DNA of 64,000 nt from Galbibacter kalidii (GTDB lineage Bacteria > Bacteroidota > Bacteroidia > Flavobacteriales > Flavobacteriaceae): positions 186,001 to 250,000 of the forward strand of contig NZ_JAPFGA010000001.1 in the NCBI RefSeq assembly GCF_026241135.1, in the 5' to 3' direction. Below the pieces are notes generated by a model, which was not told the DNA's origin, did no database searches, and saw nothing but the letters and a program-made list of their open reading frames with translations. Each line of letters opens with the position of its first letter. The stretch's first letter is position 1. The translations under genes and the position numbers were made by a program. Below are positions 9,303 through 21,984 of this stretch, piece after piece.

Positions 9303-11255
9303 TTACTTCTTTTGTTGTTTGATGCTTTTAATACCGCTAAGAGTAGGGGACACCTTGTTAATGGCTCCTTTTTCTGAAAAAGTAAGACTGTCAATAGCAA
9401 CTTCCCTATGATATCCGGCAGCATCTCCCATAGTGATGCCATTTGGAATTGAAAAACGATGATAAACAATATACCATTCATCTTTTCCCGGAATTTGGAT
9501 TACTGAATTATGTCCCGTTCCATAAATACCTTTCTCAGGTGCTTTTTGAATAACCAAATTATTTTCCGGAATTTCCAATGGCCCCAACGGGTTGTCTGCT
9601 ACAGCATATCGCACTCTATAGTCCGGGCTACGGGTATCATTTTCAGACCACATAAAATAATATTTTCCATTGCGGTAAAAGACTTCTGTTCCTTCTCTGT
9701 AGGTAGAATCGGGTGTTAAGACTTTCATCGTCTCTTTTTTTATGGAAACCATGTCAGGGTTGAGTTCGGCTCCGACCATATAACCGTTACCCCAATACAA
9801 ATAGGATGTTCCGCTTGTTGGATCGGTAAAGACGTCGGGGTCTATCTCCTGTCCGCCGCTTATACCTTCAGGCTTAAAGTCAATCAGGGGTTTTCCTGAA
9901 TCTACAAAAGGTCCGATAGGATGATCAGACACGGCTACTCCAATTTTTTGGGCAGCAGTATAGTAATAGAAATACTTATACATACCATTAATTTTCTTTT
10001 CAATAATACAAGGTGCCCAAGCATTCCTATCTGTCCAGGAGACCTCTTTTTTAAGGTCAAGAATAACTCCCTCATCCTTCCAGTTTACCAGATCATCTGA
10101 AGAAAAAGTTTTAAAGTAATGCCCACTCCAGGAATCAAAACCGTCAGTGGTCGGATAGAGATGGTATTTACCTGTTTTTTGGGCATACATAATTTCGGGA
10201 TCGGCATAATATCCCTCCAGAGCGGGATTGTTGTTGATGTCGGATAATTTTTTAGGTTTTCCCCATTGTTGTATCAATCGTTTCAATTCGTTTCTTGTAA
10301 TGGGAAGAATGGTTCCATGGCGGGGATGAAAGTCCATTGAAATTTCCTGATCTATGATTTCAAAATTTTGTAAGTCATCACTTTTGGTAAACTGATACTG
10401 CCCTTTCATATAGACATCATACATTAAAATATAGGTGTTTGTATGATTGAGCTTGAATACCCCTGAACCTTCTACAGCCTCACTGGTTTGTTGCTTGTAT
10501 TCAGGGTCTTCTTTCCATTTCCCGGAAGTAAGATCGGTTGTAGTGGCCAGCTTAATCCCGTTTCCATGTCCTTCTGTTTTATAGAAGAGGTGGTAGGTGT
10601 CGTCTTTTAATATGATATCCCCATCAATACAGGACTTTCCGTTGGAAGGAAAGAAAAGTTGTTTGGGTTCACTTTCCAAATCGGTAAAATCTTGGTTCGC
10701 ATAGGCATAATATATAATATCCGTTCCATCCCCGTGTTTCATTGAAAAATAGATCATATATTTTCCGACCTGTTTATCATATATGGTCTGTGGAGCCCAC
10801 ACCCGTTTTAAATCCTCATTTCCTGAAAATCGCTTTTGAAAATTGATAGCACTTGAAGACCAATGGATAAGGTCGGTAGATTTTAAAAGAACTATACCTC
10901 GATTGGAGCTCCAGCCTTTGTAGGAGGTCATATCGGTAGTAACCATATAAAAGGTTTTGCTATCCTCACCTCTTAAAATGTGTGGATCCCGGACTCCTCC
11001 GGTTAAACTTATTTCCTTAGAGTTCAATACAGGTTCGTTGTTGTTGAGGGTGTAATACTGATATCCGTCAAGACTAACAGCATAATGAACGGCTTCCTGT
11101 TCCACCTTATTTCCGGTAAAATATGTAAAAAGGTAGGCATTAAAATCTTTTTCAGGAATTTCTGGTTTTTCCTGCGCCGAGACATTTCCTATCAGCAAAA
11201 AACAAATTGATATTAAATAATATTTCATACTGAACTTTATATTGATTCTTTTCAT
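9303..11255 (-). CDS. Secreted tandem GH43-GH43 glycoside hydrolase
   Basis: This protein has a signal peptide (hydrophobic core within residues 10-27, ending VSAQ) and two five-bladed beta-propeller GH43 modules. The first spans about residues 45-315 and the second about 340-640. Each module shows a complete family triad: D90 (GVRDPH), D211 (CIDGDII) and E262 (EAVEGSG) in the first; D352 (YYADPEI), D472 (EIDPDVF) and E521 (REGTEVF) in the second. GH43 enzymes are inverting alpha-L-arabinofuranosidases, beta-xylosidases or beta-galactosidases; the subfamily is not certain here. It is the last gene of the PUL operon, 24 bp after another double-GH43 gene. Translation may start at Met1 or Met10; both keep the signal peptide. 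Confidence 0.9.
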   Translation of the reverse strand: MKRINIKFSMKYYLISICFLLIGNVSAQEKPEIPEKDFNAYLFTYFTGNKVEQEAVHYAVSLDGYQYYTLNNNEPVLNSKEISLTGGVRDPHILRGEDSKTFYMVTTDMTSYKGWSSNRGIVLLKSTDLIHWSSSAINFQKRFSGNEDLKRVWAPQTIYDKQVGKYMIYFSMKHGDGTDIIYYAYANQDFTDLESEPKQLFFPSNGKSCIDGDIILKDDTYHLFYKTEGHGNGIKLATTTDLTSGKWKEDPEYKQQTSEAVEGSGVFKLNHTNTYILMYDVYMKGQYQFTKSDDLQNFEIIDQEISMDFHPRHGTILPITRNELKRLIQQWGKPKKLSDINNNPALEGYYADPEIMYAQKTGKYHLYPTTDGFDSWSGHYFKTFSSDDLVNWKDEGVILDLKKEVSWTDRNAWAPCIIEKKINGMYKYFYYYTAAQKIGVAVSDHPIGPFVDSGKPLIDFKPEGISGGQEIDPDVFTDPTSGTSYLYWGNGYMVGAELNPDMVSIKKETMKVLTPDSTYREGTEVFYRNGKYYFMWSENDTRSPDYRVRYAVADNPLGPLEIPENNLVIQKAPEKGIYGTGHNSVIQIPGKDEWYIVYHRFSIPNGITMGDAAGYHREVAIDSLTFSEKGAINKVSPTLSGIKSIKQQKK

Positions 11256-11279
11256 TTTCTTAATAATTGATTGTGATAT

Positions 11280-13340
11280 TTACTGACCGTATCTTTTTCC
11301 TATGATTAACTTATCGCCCGACAAATCCACTTCAAACAAATTCGGAATCCTTATATAACGATCGTTTTCATTTCTATGGCTGTGCAGCGACATCAGTGTT
11401 TTTCCCTCAAATGTTTGAAACAACATCCCATGTCCGAAATTGGGAGGAGTAATAGGCTCCTCCTCATGAATCCATGGACCGTCTAATGTTCCACTTTCAG
11501 AATATGCCACCCCTTGGGTATAAACATCGTGCACCCAACTCGTCCATATGATCCCAAGGCGTCCTGTACCAGTACGGAATAGGTAAGGACCATCCGTTAC
11601 TTTATTAGGAACAATAGCTCCGTCTTCGTCTTTTTCTTTACTCCAAGGAGAATCACTGGCAAAAAACATGATTTTTCTTTTACCTACCGTACCGCTCAAA
11701 TCGGGTTTTAGCAATATTTTTTCCATGGTACCATTCCAATTCTGTAACCATTCATGGCAATATATCATATAGGGTTTTCCGTCTTTGTCAACCCAAAAGG
11801 TTCCATCCAATGTTGGTTTGTTTTCAGGTAAATAAACAGTATCCTTCATGGGAGTATAAGGACCATCGGGTTGGTCACTTACCAATACATGAGAAGCCCT
11901 GCGTTCTATGATATTACCTTTAACAGTGTCAATCTTCACATCCCTGTTGGTGAAAGTAGCAAAATAGTAGTATTTGTCGTTGTACTGATGCAGCTCAGCT
12001 GCCCATATCATAGGATTGGTTCCCATCCAAGAGTTAGGGTCTGTCATGGCAACTTCATAAGGCCCGTCCCAAAGTTTTAGATCTTTACTCTTCCACAACA
12101 TACCTCCGGTTCCGGTCATATAATACATAGATGTTTTTTTATCGGCCAAGATTGCGGGATCGCTCAATCGGATAGAATCAATAGGGATATCTTTTTTTAC
12201 CGGTATTTTTTTCTTGTCAAAAAAGTCAAGCTTCCATTCATTATACCATTTTATAACCGGCTGTCCGTTTACTACTTGTAACGGTAACCAGATATAGCGA
12301 CCGTCTATATGATTTTTTGGGTTCCATCTATCCGCCATAAAAATAAAGGCATTTTCTTTGCCTGCCACTGGAAGTATGTAAGTACTTTGAGAGCGAAAAG
12401 TCACATCAGACTCCTTACCAACAGCCGGATTATTCAGAGGCTTCCACGGGCCCCATATTGATTTGGAACTGAAAGAGCGTGCCGCATTGGGATCCCAACC
12501 TGTAGCCCCGGAAGCAATCATATAATAGGTTCCATCTTGCTTAAATATAGCGGGAGCTTCATTATGCCCAGCCGGAGCTACAGTTACATATTTTCCGGTA
12601 AAATCGAGATAATCATCGGTTAATTCTGAAATATGGAGGCTTAGATTTTCTTCAGCGGAATGAATATGATAGGCTTTACCATCATCGTCTACAAACAAAG
12701 TCATGTCACGTGACATTTGTCCTTTTTCAAAATCCCGGTGGACGAATAATCCTTCTTTTACGGCTTTATGCCATTTAGGAGTCCACCACTTTAAGGAATC
12801 CTCTTCGGGGAGCGATTTTTTCCATTCGTCCTTAAAATTTTGTGGCCATTGTTTGGCATTTGGCCTAAACGATCTAAGGTATTGAAAAGGTCCTGTAGGA
12901 TTATCACTTATCGCAACAGCAGTCTTTGCCGCACGATATCCTTGATCTTTTAACTCTAAATGAAACCACATCACATATTTTTCAGTCTTTTCATTATAAA
13001 TTACTTTCGGGCGTTCCATAACACAACCTTTGGTAACTTCAGAATCAGGATCATCGCTTACCGATAATGCAACACCTTCTTTTTTCCAGTTGTAAAGGTC
13101 TTTTGAAGAATACACATTGATCCCAACATGGGCCTTACTCGTTTTCCCTTTGTGTTCCCCGTACCAATAATAGGTCCTGTTTTGATATAAAAACCCGCCA
13201 CCGTGAGCATTAATATGAACCCCCTCGGTATCTTCCCAGATTGCTCCGGGACGAAAAATATTGTGTTTTTTGGTTTGTGCCGAGGCAAACTGACCAAAAA
13301 CCAAACAAAGTATAACTGATAGAGAAAAGGCTCTTTTCAT
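11280..13340 (-). CDS. Secreted two-domain GH43: N-terminal exo-beta-1,3-galactanase-like (GH43_24 type), C-terminal second GH43
   Basis: The 686-residue product has a signal peptide (1-22, FASAQ). The N-terminal module (about 28-365) carries INAHGGG, YYWYGEHKG, MERPKVIYN, SRDMTLFVDDDGKAYH and NEAPAIF, which I recognise from GH43 subfamily 24 exo-beta-1,3-galactanases. These use a Glu acid and a Gln in place of the usual Asp base. Here E109, E261 and Q318 are candidates for those positions; the E261-Q318 spacing (57) is close to that of the fungal enzyme as I recall it. About 45 extra residues lie near 160-205. The C-terminal module (about 385-680) has SDPAIL and LDGTFWVDKDG, with VTDGPYLF where many GH43s have Glu. 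It starts 2 bp after the GH2 gene. Confidence 0.85.
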   Translation of the reverse strand: MKRAFSLSVILCLVFGQFASAQTKKHNIFRPGAIWEDTEGVHINAHGGGFLYQNRTYYWYGEHKGKTSKAHVGINVYSSKDLYNWKKEGVALSVSDDPDSEVTKGCVMERPKVIYNEKTEKYVMWFHLELKDQGYRAAKTAVAISDNPTGPFQYLRSFRPNAKQWPQNFKDEWKKSLPEEDSLKWWTPKWHKAVKEGLFVHRDFEKGQMSRDMTLFVDDDGKAYHIHSAEENLSLHISELTDDYLDFTGKYVTVAPAGHNEAPAIFKQDGTYYMIASGATGWDPNAARSFSSKSIWGPWKPLNNPAVGKESDVTFRSQSTYILPVAGKENAFIFMADRWNPKNHIDGRYIWLPLQVVNGQPVIKWYNEWKLDFFDKKKIPVKKDIPIDSIRLSDPAILADKKTSMYYMTGTGGMLWKSKDLKLWDGPYEVAMTDPNSWMGTNPMIWAAELHQYNDKYYYFATFTNRDVKIDTVKGNIIERRASHVLVSDQPDGPYTPMKDTVYLPENKPTLDGTFWVDKDGKPYMIYCHEWLQNWNGTMEKILLKPDLSGTVGKRKIMFFASDSPWSKEKDEDGAIVPNKVTDGPYLFRTGTGRLGIIWTSWVHDVYTQGVAYSESGTLDGPWIHEEEPITPPNFGHGMLFQTFEGKTLMSLHSHRNENDRYIRIPNLFEVDLSGDKLIIGKRYGQ

Positions 13341-13342
13341 TT

Positions 13343-16471
<3,129 letters not shown>

Positions 16472-17692
16472 TTATTGGTTCATTTCTTTGTAACGTATCA
16501 TAGCTTCTACCAGATAATAATCGCCATAGGACAGCGGGGTATCCACTTCGGTTTTGTTGGGCATGTTACCAACTCCGTGTTTCAGTATAAATCCGCCATT
16601 TTCACCCACTTTTGGCAGATATTCATCACTCAACAGCTTTTCTAAAATGGTTTTGGCGATGGTTTGATAGTTTTCTTTTTTATCTCCTTCGGAATAACTG
16701 CTTAACTCCAATAGGGCAGAAGCAATAATGGATGCTGCTGATGAGTCACGTAATGCATCAGGAATACCGGGAGCGTTAAAATCCCAATATGGAATGTAAT
16801 CCTTCGGCATGTTGGGGTGGTTGATAAGGAAATCAGCTATATGTTGTGCCTGTTCCAGGTATTTTTTGTCCTTGGTTTCCCGATAGGTGGCTGTATAGCC
16901 ATATAAACCCCATGCCTGACCACGTGCCCAAGCCGATTCGTCTGCCGTACCTTGATTGGTGATTTTTGCCCTTGCTTCTCCGTTTTCTTCCTTGTAGATC
17001 ACTTCGTGATAAGAGCTGTAATCGGATCTGAAATGATTTTTTATAGTCGTATTGGCGTGATTCACAGCAATGTCATAATAAGTGCTGTCCCCACTGAATT
17101 TTGTAGCCCAAAACAGCAGTTCCAGATTCATCATATTGTCGATAATCACGACCAGATCATCATCCCCGGCTTTGTTCCACGGAGCGCTGTCCCATGAACG
17201 GATGGCCTTTACCGTATCGTTGTAGCGGGTAGATAAGGATTTCGCGCTGTTGAGCAGGATTTTTTCATATTCAGGATTTTTTTCCAGCCGATTGGCATTA
17301 CCAAAGCTGCAATACATCATAAAACCAAGGTCGTGTGTTGAGGTATTGGATTGTTCTTTCTTCAAGTCTTCCAGTACTCTTTGAGCTTCTTGTTTCAAAT
17401 CAGGAGCATTTACAGCTTCATCAAGATAGAGTAGGGTTCCGGGGTAAAATCCGCTGCACCACCAACCCGAATTACTGGTTTCCAATCGGTCTTCCTTGGC
17501 GTGATAGGTTTTGGGATATTGCCCGGAATCTATTTGCTTCGCCAGAAATTTGTATTGTTTTACCGCTGTTAGTAAGGTGCTGTCAATTGTTGCTGATAAG
17601 GTGTCTTCTGTTGAGGAAGTTTGTTTCTTGGTTCCCTGTTTGCAGGACAAGCAGCAAATCGTGATCAGTAGAAAAAGGAGTTTAGTCTTCAT
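16472..17692 (-). CDS. GH88 unsaturated glucuronyl hydrolase, lipoprotein
   Basis: GH88 enzymes hydrate and cleave 4,5-unsaturated uronic acids from the non-reducing end of oligosaccharides released by polysaccharide lyases. The 406-residue product has a lipobox (ICCLSCKQ, Cys17), so it is lipid anchored. The (alpha/alpha)6-barrel follows, with the two conserved aspartates in STHDLGFMMY (D121) and IIDNMMNLELL (D185). TSNSGWWCSGFYPG and ESAWARGQAWGLYG are further family motifs. Its presence implies that a lyase acts upstream in the pathway. The neighbouring BNR protein is the only candidate for that in this window. Gaps to both neighbours are 6 and 18 bp. Confidence 0.93.
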   Translation of the reverse strand: MKTKLLFLLITICCLSCKQGTKKQTSSTEDTLSATIDSTLLTAVKQYKFLAKQIDSGQYPKTYHAKEDRLETSNSGWWCSGFYPGTLLYLDEAVNAPDLKQEAQRVLEDLKKEQSNTSTHDLGFMMYCSFGNANRLEKNPEYEKILLNSAKSLSTRYNDTVKAIRSWDSAPWNKAGDDDLVVIIDNMMNLELLFWATKFSGDSTYYDIAVNHANTTIKNHFRSDYSSYHEVIYKEENGEARAKITNQGTADESAWARGQAWGLYGYTATYRETKDKKYLEQAQHIADFLINHPNMPKDYIPYWDFNAPGIPDALRDSSAASIIASALLELSSYSEGDKKENYQTIAKTILEKLLSDEYLPKVGENGGFILKHGVGNMPNKTEVDTPLSYGDYYLVEAMIRYKEMNQ

Positions 17693-17698
17693 TATCGT

Positions 17699-19006
17699 TT
17701 ATTTAGGTAGTTGTTTTATTTCTATAATTTTTACAGGCTGTGGTTTTATATCCGCCAGACCTTCACCATCGGCTTGGGTTACATTTTGCGAAAAAATGTG
17801 CAGTTCTTTATTTCTTTCCCAAAGGGATATATCATAATTAGGCTCCCATTGTCCGACAGAGGCTTCTGTAAGGTCTTGAATATTCCATTCTGTGTGCCCT
17901 ACAGGAGTAGATGCCAGACTTATTCTGTTGTTGCGTTCTTCATCCCTGAAAAGTAGATGAACGGTGTTGTCGTTTACCAATATTTCAGGTCTTGAAATAG
18001 GAATTCTTTTGGTGCCGCCACCTCCTAATGCGAAAGTGGTCTTACGGAAGTTAGTATCCATCATTTTCCATGTGTCTCCGTCTAAATGAATGATTTTATA
18101 CTGAGGGATGCTGTTATCGTTCCAATAAGTAGCAATATAGGGTTGACCCTTTTGGTCGGTGGTCATGGAGGTTTGATTGATGAGCTCACTATTTTGTGGG
18201 ATTTTCCACGCATATTCTGCGGTTTTGGCTGTAATGGGAAGCTGGTATTGTTCACCATTTGATTTCTCCCAACTTTGTCCGCCGTCTTGGGAAATGGCAT
18301 ACCCCATATCGTGATTGGTGCTTACGTCCCAAGTCTCTCGCCAAACCCACGAAAGGTGTAAGTTTCCTTTTTTATCGGTGCACATCTGCCAATAGGCGCT
18401 GCGTTGCTCTTCTCCGTCAATCAAATTATGCTGAATTTGTGTCCAATTTTTTGTAGTGGTATCGTATGTGTTGATAACCATATTCCCGCGACCGGATTCC
18501 CCGGAACGGTAACAGAAAAGAAGCTTTCCGTTAGGCAAATTATAAAATTCAGGATAGGTAACATCTTTTTCCTGTTTGTTGGTCATAGGAAGTTCTTTAC
18601 TGAGTTCCAACCCCAAAGGTTCCAGACTTTTGGCATATCGCAAAGGGGTGTTGTGTTGATCCCAACTTACATGCAGATAGTCTTCTGCATCAAGAGCAAT
18701 ACTGATGCTGTTATGGGCATCCTTTACATTTGCTGAATAAGGCGTGGTTTTCAATTCCCATTCTTGCTGATAGAGTTTACGCTTTCCCAAAACCATTTTC
18801 CCTGAAGGATCATAGAAAGCAATAAACTGATAGTCCTCGTTGCTTGTTAAGGCATTTTTCCTAAAAATGACTGTGTTTACTGAATTATTGCTCCAGCCTT
18901 TGCCTACTTCTGTTGTTTTAATAGTTTGGGGAGCACAGGCGTGAAAAAGTATTCCAATCAGTGGAAGCATCCATGGAAATAATCTTTTTTTTAATCTTTT
19001 TCTCAC
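17699..19006 (-). CDS. BNR-4 family beta-propeller protein, probable polysaccharide lyase
   Basis: This 435-residue exported protein has a lipobox-like LFHACAPQ near residue 24. It is a seven-bladed propeller of the BNR_4 group, which includes the PL24/PL25 ulvan lyases and, as I recall, related rhamnose-glucuronate acting enzymes of gum-arabic loci. DAHNSISIALD (H98) and SWDQHNTPLRY (H118) place two histidines 20 residues apart. TYPEFYNLPNG (Y151) and CYRSGESGRGN (R167) place Tyr and Arg 16 apart. This matches the His/His/Tyr/Arg catalytic layout reported for PL25 as I remember it. It sits 3 bp after the DUF2264 gene and 6 bp before GH88, the usual consumer of lyase products. Exact family and substrate are unsettled. 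Confidence 0.75.
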   Translation of the reverse strand: MRKRLKKRLFPWMLPLIGILFHACAPQTIKTTEVGKGWSNNSVNTVIFRKNALTSNEDYQFIAFYDPSGKMVLGKRKLYQQEWELKTTPYSANVKDAHNSISIALDAEDYLHVSWDQHNTPLRYAKSLEPLGLELSKELPMTNKQEKDVTYPEFYNLPNGKLLFCYRSGESGRGNMVINTYDTTTKNWTQIQHNLIDGEEQRSAYWQMCTDKKGNLHLSWVWRETWDVSTNHDMGYAISQDGGQSWEKSNGEQYQLPITAKTAEYAWKIPQNSELINQTSMTTDQKGQPYIATYWNDNSIPQYKIIHLDGDTWKMMDTNFRKTTFALGGGGTKRIPISRPEILVNDNTVHLLFRDEERNNRISLASTPVGHTEWNIQDLTEASVGQWEPNYDISLWERNKELHIFSQNVTQADGEGLADIKPQPVKIIEIKQLPK

Positions 19007-19009
19007 TAT

Positions 19010-20254
19010 TTATTTTTCTTTAGAACTCCATATCCTTTTTTGTGACCAATCTTGAGAAGGCTGTGTCCAAAATGGATTTTCAGGAGATAATCCCAACACA
19101 AGAAAAACCTCTGTACAGAGGTAAAGACTACCTGTTGATATATAACCTTCTGCCATTTCCGGTTGATGTCCGTAAAACCCTAAAGTCAGCCATCCGTTTT
19201 TGTCAAACATATCTGTGGCGGACATGTGTTTTTGGATAACAGCTTTTAAAGCCGATCGTACCTGTCCGGGAGCCAGATTTTCGGGTAGTTTTTCAAAAAG
19301 TGCTATTTGTGATAATAATTGAAACGCCCCAAAACGATAGGTGATAGACCTTCCGATAGGAGGATAGGTGCCATCAGGAGCGATGAGTTGTTCCTGAAAA
19401 GAAGCATAACGTTGTGCTTTTTCCAGTGTTTTCGAATAATCTTTGATAAAATAGTTGTAACGCCAATGCTTGAATTGCTCTTGTTTTTCGATAAGTACTC
19501 TGATGATATCCAACATCATGGGTTGAATCACATAGCTGTTATAATAGTCCCAGTGAAATTCAGGGCCATCACCATAAACACCATCCCCGAGATACCATTC
19601 GTTGTGTTTGTTTAAAGCGTATTCAATTCGGACCATATCAGCCTTAGCCTTTCCTTCAAACTTTAAAATGGCTGCTTCTACTGTTGCGGTAAAAAGGAGC
19701 CAGTTGCTGTAAACAGGAGACAGACCTCTTGTTTGTTTCAATGCGTTTAAGACATTCAACTGTGTTTTTTTATCGAGTTTTTCCCACAACTGAGTTGGGG
19801 CCCTTAACAAGCCTTGAGCCAAAAAAGCAGCATCGACCAATGCTTGTCCGCCTTCACTGAAGTTCATATAATCCGGACTCTTCGGGTTGGTGGCGTTGGC
19901 AATACACTTGAGGGTAAGTTCGATGTATTTTTCTCTTAGTTTCCCTTCTTCGGAATTATTTGGTCCGAGTTCCAGCCAAGGTGCTATTCCGGAGAGGGTT
20001 CTTCCAAATGCTTCCAAATGACTGTATTTTCCCCGGTCTCCGTAGGGATGAGGTGCCATCTCTACCGGCATTTGTTTTTTGAGTTCATTTTTACTTAAAG
20101 CATTGAGGACAGGATCAACAATTTTGACAAGTGTTTGTACGAAATAGTCCCGATCGTCTGTGGGGGATGGCTCTTTATTCTGAAAAGGATTGGCTATACC
20201 CAAGGACGTGACTAGGAAAAATATGCTAACAGACACTTTTTTGTTAATGTTCAT
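19010..20254 (-). CDS. DUF2264 family (alpha/alpha)6-barrel protein, likely uronic-acid-acting enzyme
   Basis: This is a 414-residue exported protein (signal about 1-21). The motifs HLEAFGRTLSGIAPWLELG (about 79-97) and WYLGDGVYGDGPEFHWDYYN (about 218-237) are characteristic of DUF2264. The family is a helical barrel found in many PULs; I recall it linked to glucuronidase activity (CAZy GH154), but that link is uncertain. It is the first enzyme gene after susD and is followed 3 bp later by the BNR-4 lyase candidate. Together with GH88 it points to an acidic sugar in the substrate. Confidence 0.78.
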   Translation of the reverse strand: MNINKKVSVSIFFLVTSLGIANPFQNKEPSPTDDRDYFVQTLVKIVDPVLNALSKNELKKQMPVEMAPHPYGDRGKYSHLEAFGRTLSGIAPWLELGPNNSEEGKLREKYIELTLKCIANATNPKSPDYMNFSEGGQALVDAAFLAQGLLRAPTQLWEKLDKKTQLNVLNALKQTRGLSPVYSNWLLFTATVEAAILKFEGKAKADMVRIEYALNKHNEWYLGDGVYGDGPEFHWDYYNSYVIQPMMLDIIRVLIEKQEQFKHWRYNYFIKDYSKTLEKAQRYASFQEQLIAPDGTYPPIGRSITYRFGAFQLLSQIALFEKLPENLAPGQVRSALKAVIQKHMSATDMFDKNGWLTLGFYGHQPEMAEGYISTGSLYLCTEVFLVLGLSPENPFWTQPSQDWSQKRIWSSKEK

Positions 20255-20289
20255 TCTATAGTTTGTTTATCTATTTAATAAATCTAATG

Positions 20290-20322
20290 AAACCTCACAG
20301 GTTTTCAAAGCCCGTGAGGTTT
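20290..20322 (-). terminator. Hairpin between susD and the enzyme genes of the second PUL
   Basis: AAACCTCAC (20290-20298) pairs with GTGAGGTTT (20314-20322), and the arms can extend inward with mismatches. Moderately T-rich sequence follows on the minus strand. It sits in the 116-bp gap between susD and the DUF2264 gene. Leaky termination here would give more SusCD than enzyme, a pattern common in PUL operons. Confidence 0.6.
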
Positions 20323-20370
20323 ATTTGTTTAAAGACTTTTGTTTGTCTTTTTTTAGGTATGTTTTATTTA

Positions 20371-21966
20371 TTAATATCCGGGGTTTTGTTCTAATTCGGC
20401 ATCTTTATTCAATTGAATTTCAGTGAGCGGTATGGGGAACAACAAATGGGCATCAGTGATGCCTTCCACTCTCATTCCTTCCGGGGCCCCGTAATTTAAA
20501 TCCACTCTTTCCAATAAGGTCTTGGTTCTCATCAGTTCCATTCTCCTGTTTTCTTCACCTAGCAATTCTCTAACGCGTTCATCTAGGATAAAATCCATTG
20601 TGATATCGGAGGCTGTTACTTGTGGTGCATTGGCGCGGGTGCGTAACATATTAATAGATGCAGCGGCACCGCCAGGGTTATCTTGTTTAAATTGAGCCTC
20701 TGCTTTTAATAGATAGGTTTCTCCAAGGCGCATCAGGATAAAGTCTTTCCACATCCCAAACCCAAAAGTATCTCTTGGATCAAAATGTTTCCATTTTAGG
20801 GTGTAGGGATTGAGGATAAATAAGGTGTCAGGACCTTCATATGGAACGGGTTCTCCAAAGAGTTCATGGGAGGGGTCGTTATAGGTATGCTCTCTTTTGA
20901 TGTTGTACTGAGAATTTCGCATATCACCTTCGTCGTACAAATCATATAATACCCAGTTGTTTAAGCGTAATCTAGAGAGGCCTCGTCCACCCAGATCTTC
21001 TGCAGGAATCATCCCGTTACGGTTGTGGTAGGCGCCACCCCAAACCCTGCGGTGTTGTGGGTTTCCGGTACTTCCTGCCCTGACATCGCTAGGGTTTTCG
21101 TTTTCCAGAACCCAGATGGCTTCTGAATTCCCTTGTGAACGTCGCATATTCCCTTTAAAAAACATATCGGAAAAAGGATCGCCCGGCTGGTCGGATTTTA
21201 CACCATAACGGGCTGTGACCAAACTAAGCCCCGGTGTGTTGATAACCAAATCACATTGGGCTTCTGCTTCAGCATTTCTGCCCATTCGTAAATAAGATTT
21301 GGCCAACAGGTGGCTGGCTGCAACACTGCTCACGCGTTGTTCGTGCTCGGTTTGACCCAGGTCAGGAAGGTTGGCTACTGCATATAGGAGGTCTTCTTCT
21401 ATCAGGGCATTGATCTCTTCCACATTGGCCCTTACAAAATCAAATTTGGGTTCATTAACGGGTTCTGTAACTAAAGGAACTCCTCCGTATAGGGTGACTA
21501 ATTCCTCATAGGCTTTTGCTCTAAAAAACTTAGCCTCCCCCAAATATTCAGTTAATTTTTCTTCGGTCATCCCGGTTATGTTTTCTCCATTGTTCTCAAT
21601 GTTGAAAATTATATTATTGGTGTTTTCAATAATGTTGTATTCCCAGTTCCACATCCAGGAGGCCGCATTATCGTCAGAGGTAAGGGTGTTGTATCTAAAA
21701 TGTGGTATCTCGACACCTTCAGGTTGTGTCGGCCAAGCGATATCAGTACCTACATTCCACACACTTACCCAACCCTGGTTGTCCGCTTTGGTGTAAAAGG
21801 AACTGGTTATTTCATACATAAGTGTAAGTGAGGCCTTTAAGCCTAAATCATCGGTTATTTCCGGGGAGTGTTGATCTTCCAGTTTTTCATCCAAAAAATC
21901 CTTGCTACAGGCAGTAACGACCAGGATTGAAAGGATTATTGTTAAAAATTTTGTATAGCGTTTCAT
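20371..21966 (-). CDS. SusD/RagB-like glycan-binding lipoprotein of the second PUL
   Basis: The 531-residue surface lipoprotein has lipobox VVTACSKDFLDEKLED (Cys20), the classical SusD N-terminus. The helical TPR-like core follows (AKFFRAKAYEELVTLYGGVP near 145-165, ASHLLAKSYLRMGRNAEAE near 205-223). The C-terminal RagB region has FILMRLGETYLLKAEAQ, LDERVRELLGEENRRMELMR and the terminal LFPIPLTEIQLNKDAELEQNPGY. It begins 18 bp after susC and captures glycan for it. A hairpin separates it from the enzyme genes. Confidence 0.96.
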   Translation of the reverse strand: MKRYTKFLTIILSILVVTACSKDFLDEKLEDQHSPEITDDLGLKASLTLMYEITSSFYTKADNQGWVSVWNVGTDIAWPTQPEGVEIPHFRYNTLTSDDNAASWMWNWEYNIIENTNNIIFNIENNGENITGMTEEKLTEYLGEAKFFRAKAYEELVTLYGGVPLVTEPVNEPKFDFVRANVEEINALIEEDLLYAVANLPDLGQTEHEQRVSSVAASHLLAKSYLRMGRNAEAEAQCDLVINTPGLSLVTARYGVKSDQPGDPFSDMFFKGNMRRSQGNSEAIWVLENENPSDVRAGSTGNPQHRRVWGGAYHNRNGMIPAEDLGGRGLSRLRLNNWVLYDLYDEGDMRNSQYNIKREHTYNDPSHELFGEPVPYEGPDTLFILNPYTLKWKHFDPRDTFGFGMWKDFILMRLGETYLLKAEAQFKQDNPGGAAASINMLRTRANAPQVTASDITMDFILDERVRELLGEENRRMELMRTKTLLERVDLNYGAPEGMRVEGITDAHLLFPIPLTEIQLNKDAELEQNPGY

Positions 21967-21984
21967 TTGTTTAATTTTTTTAGG

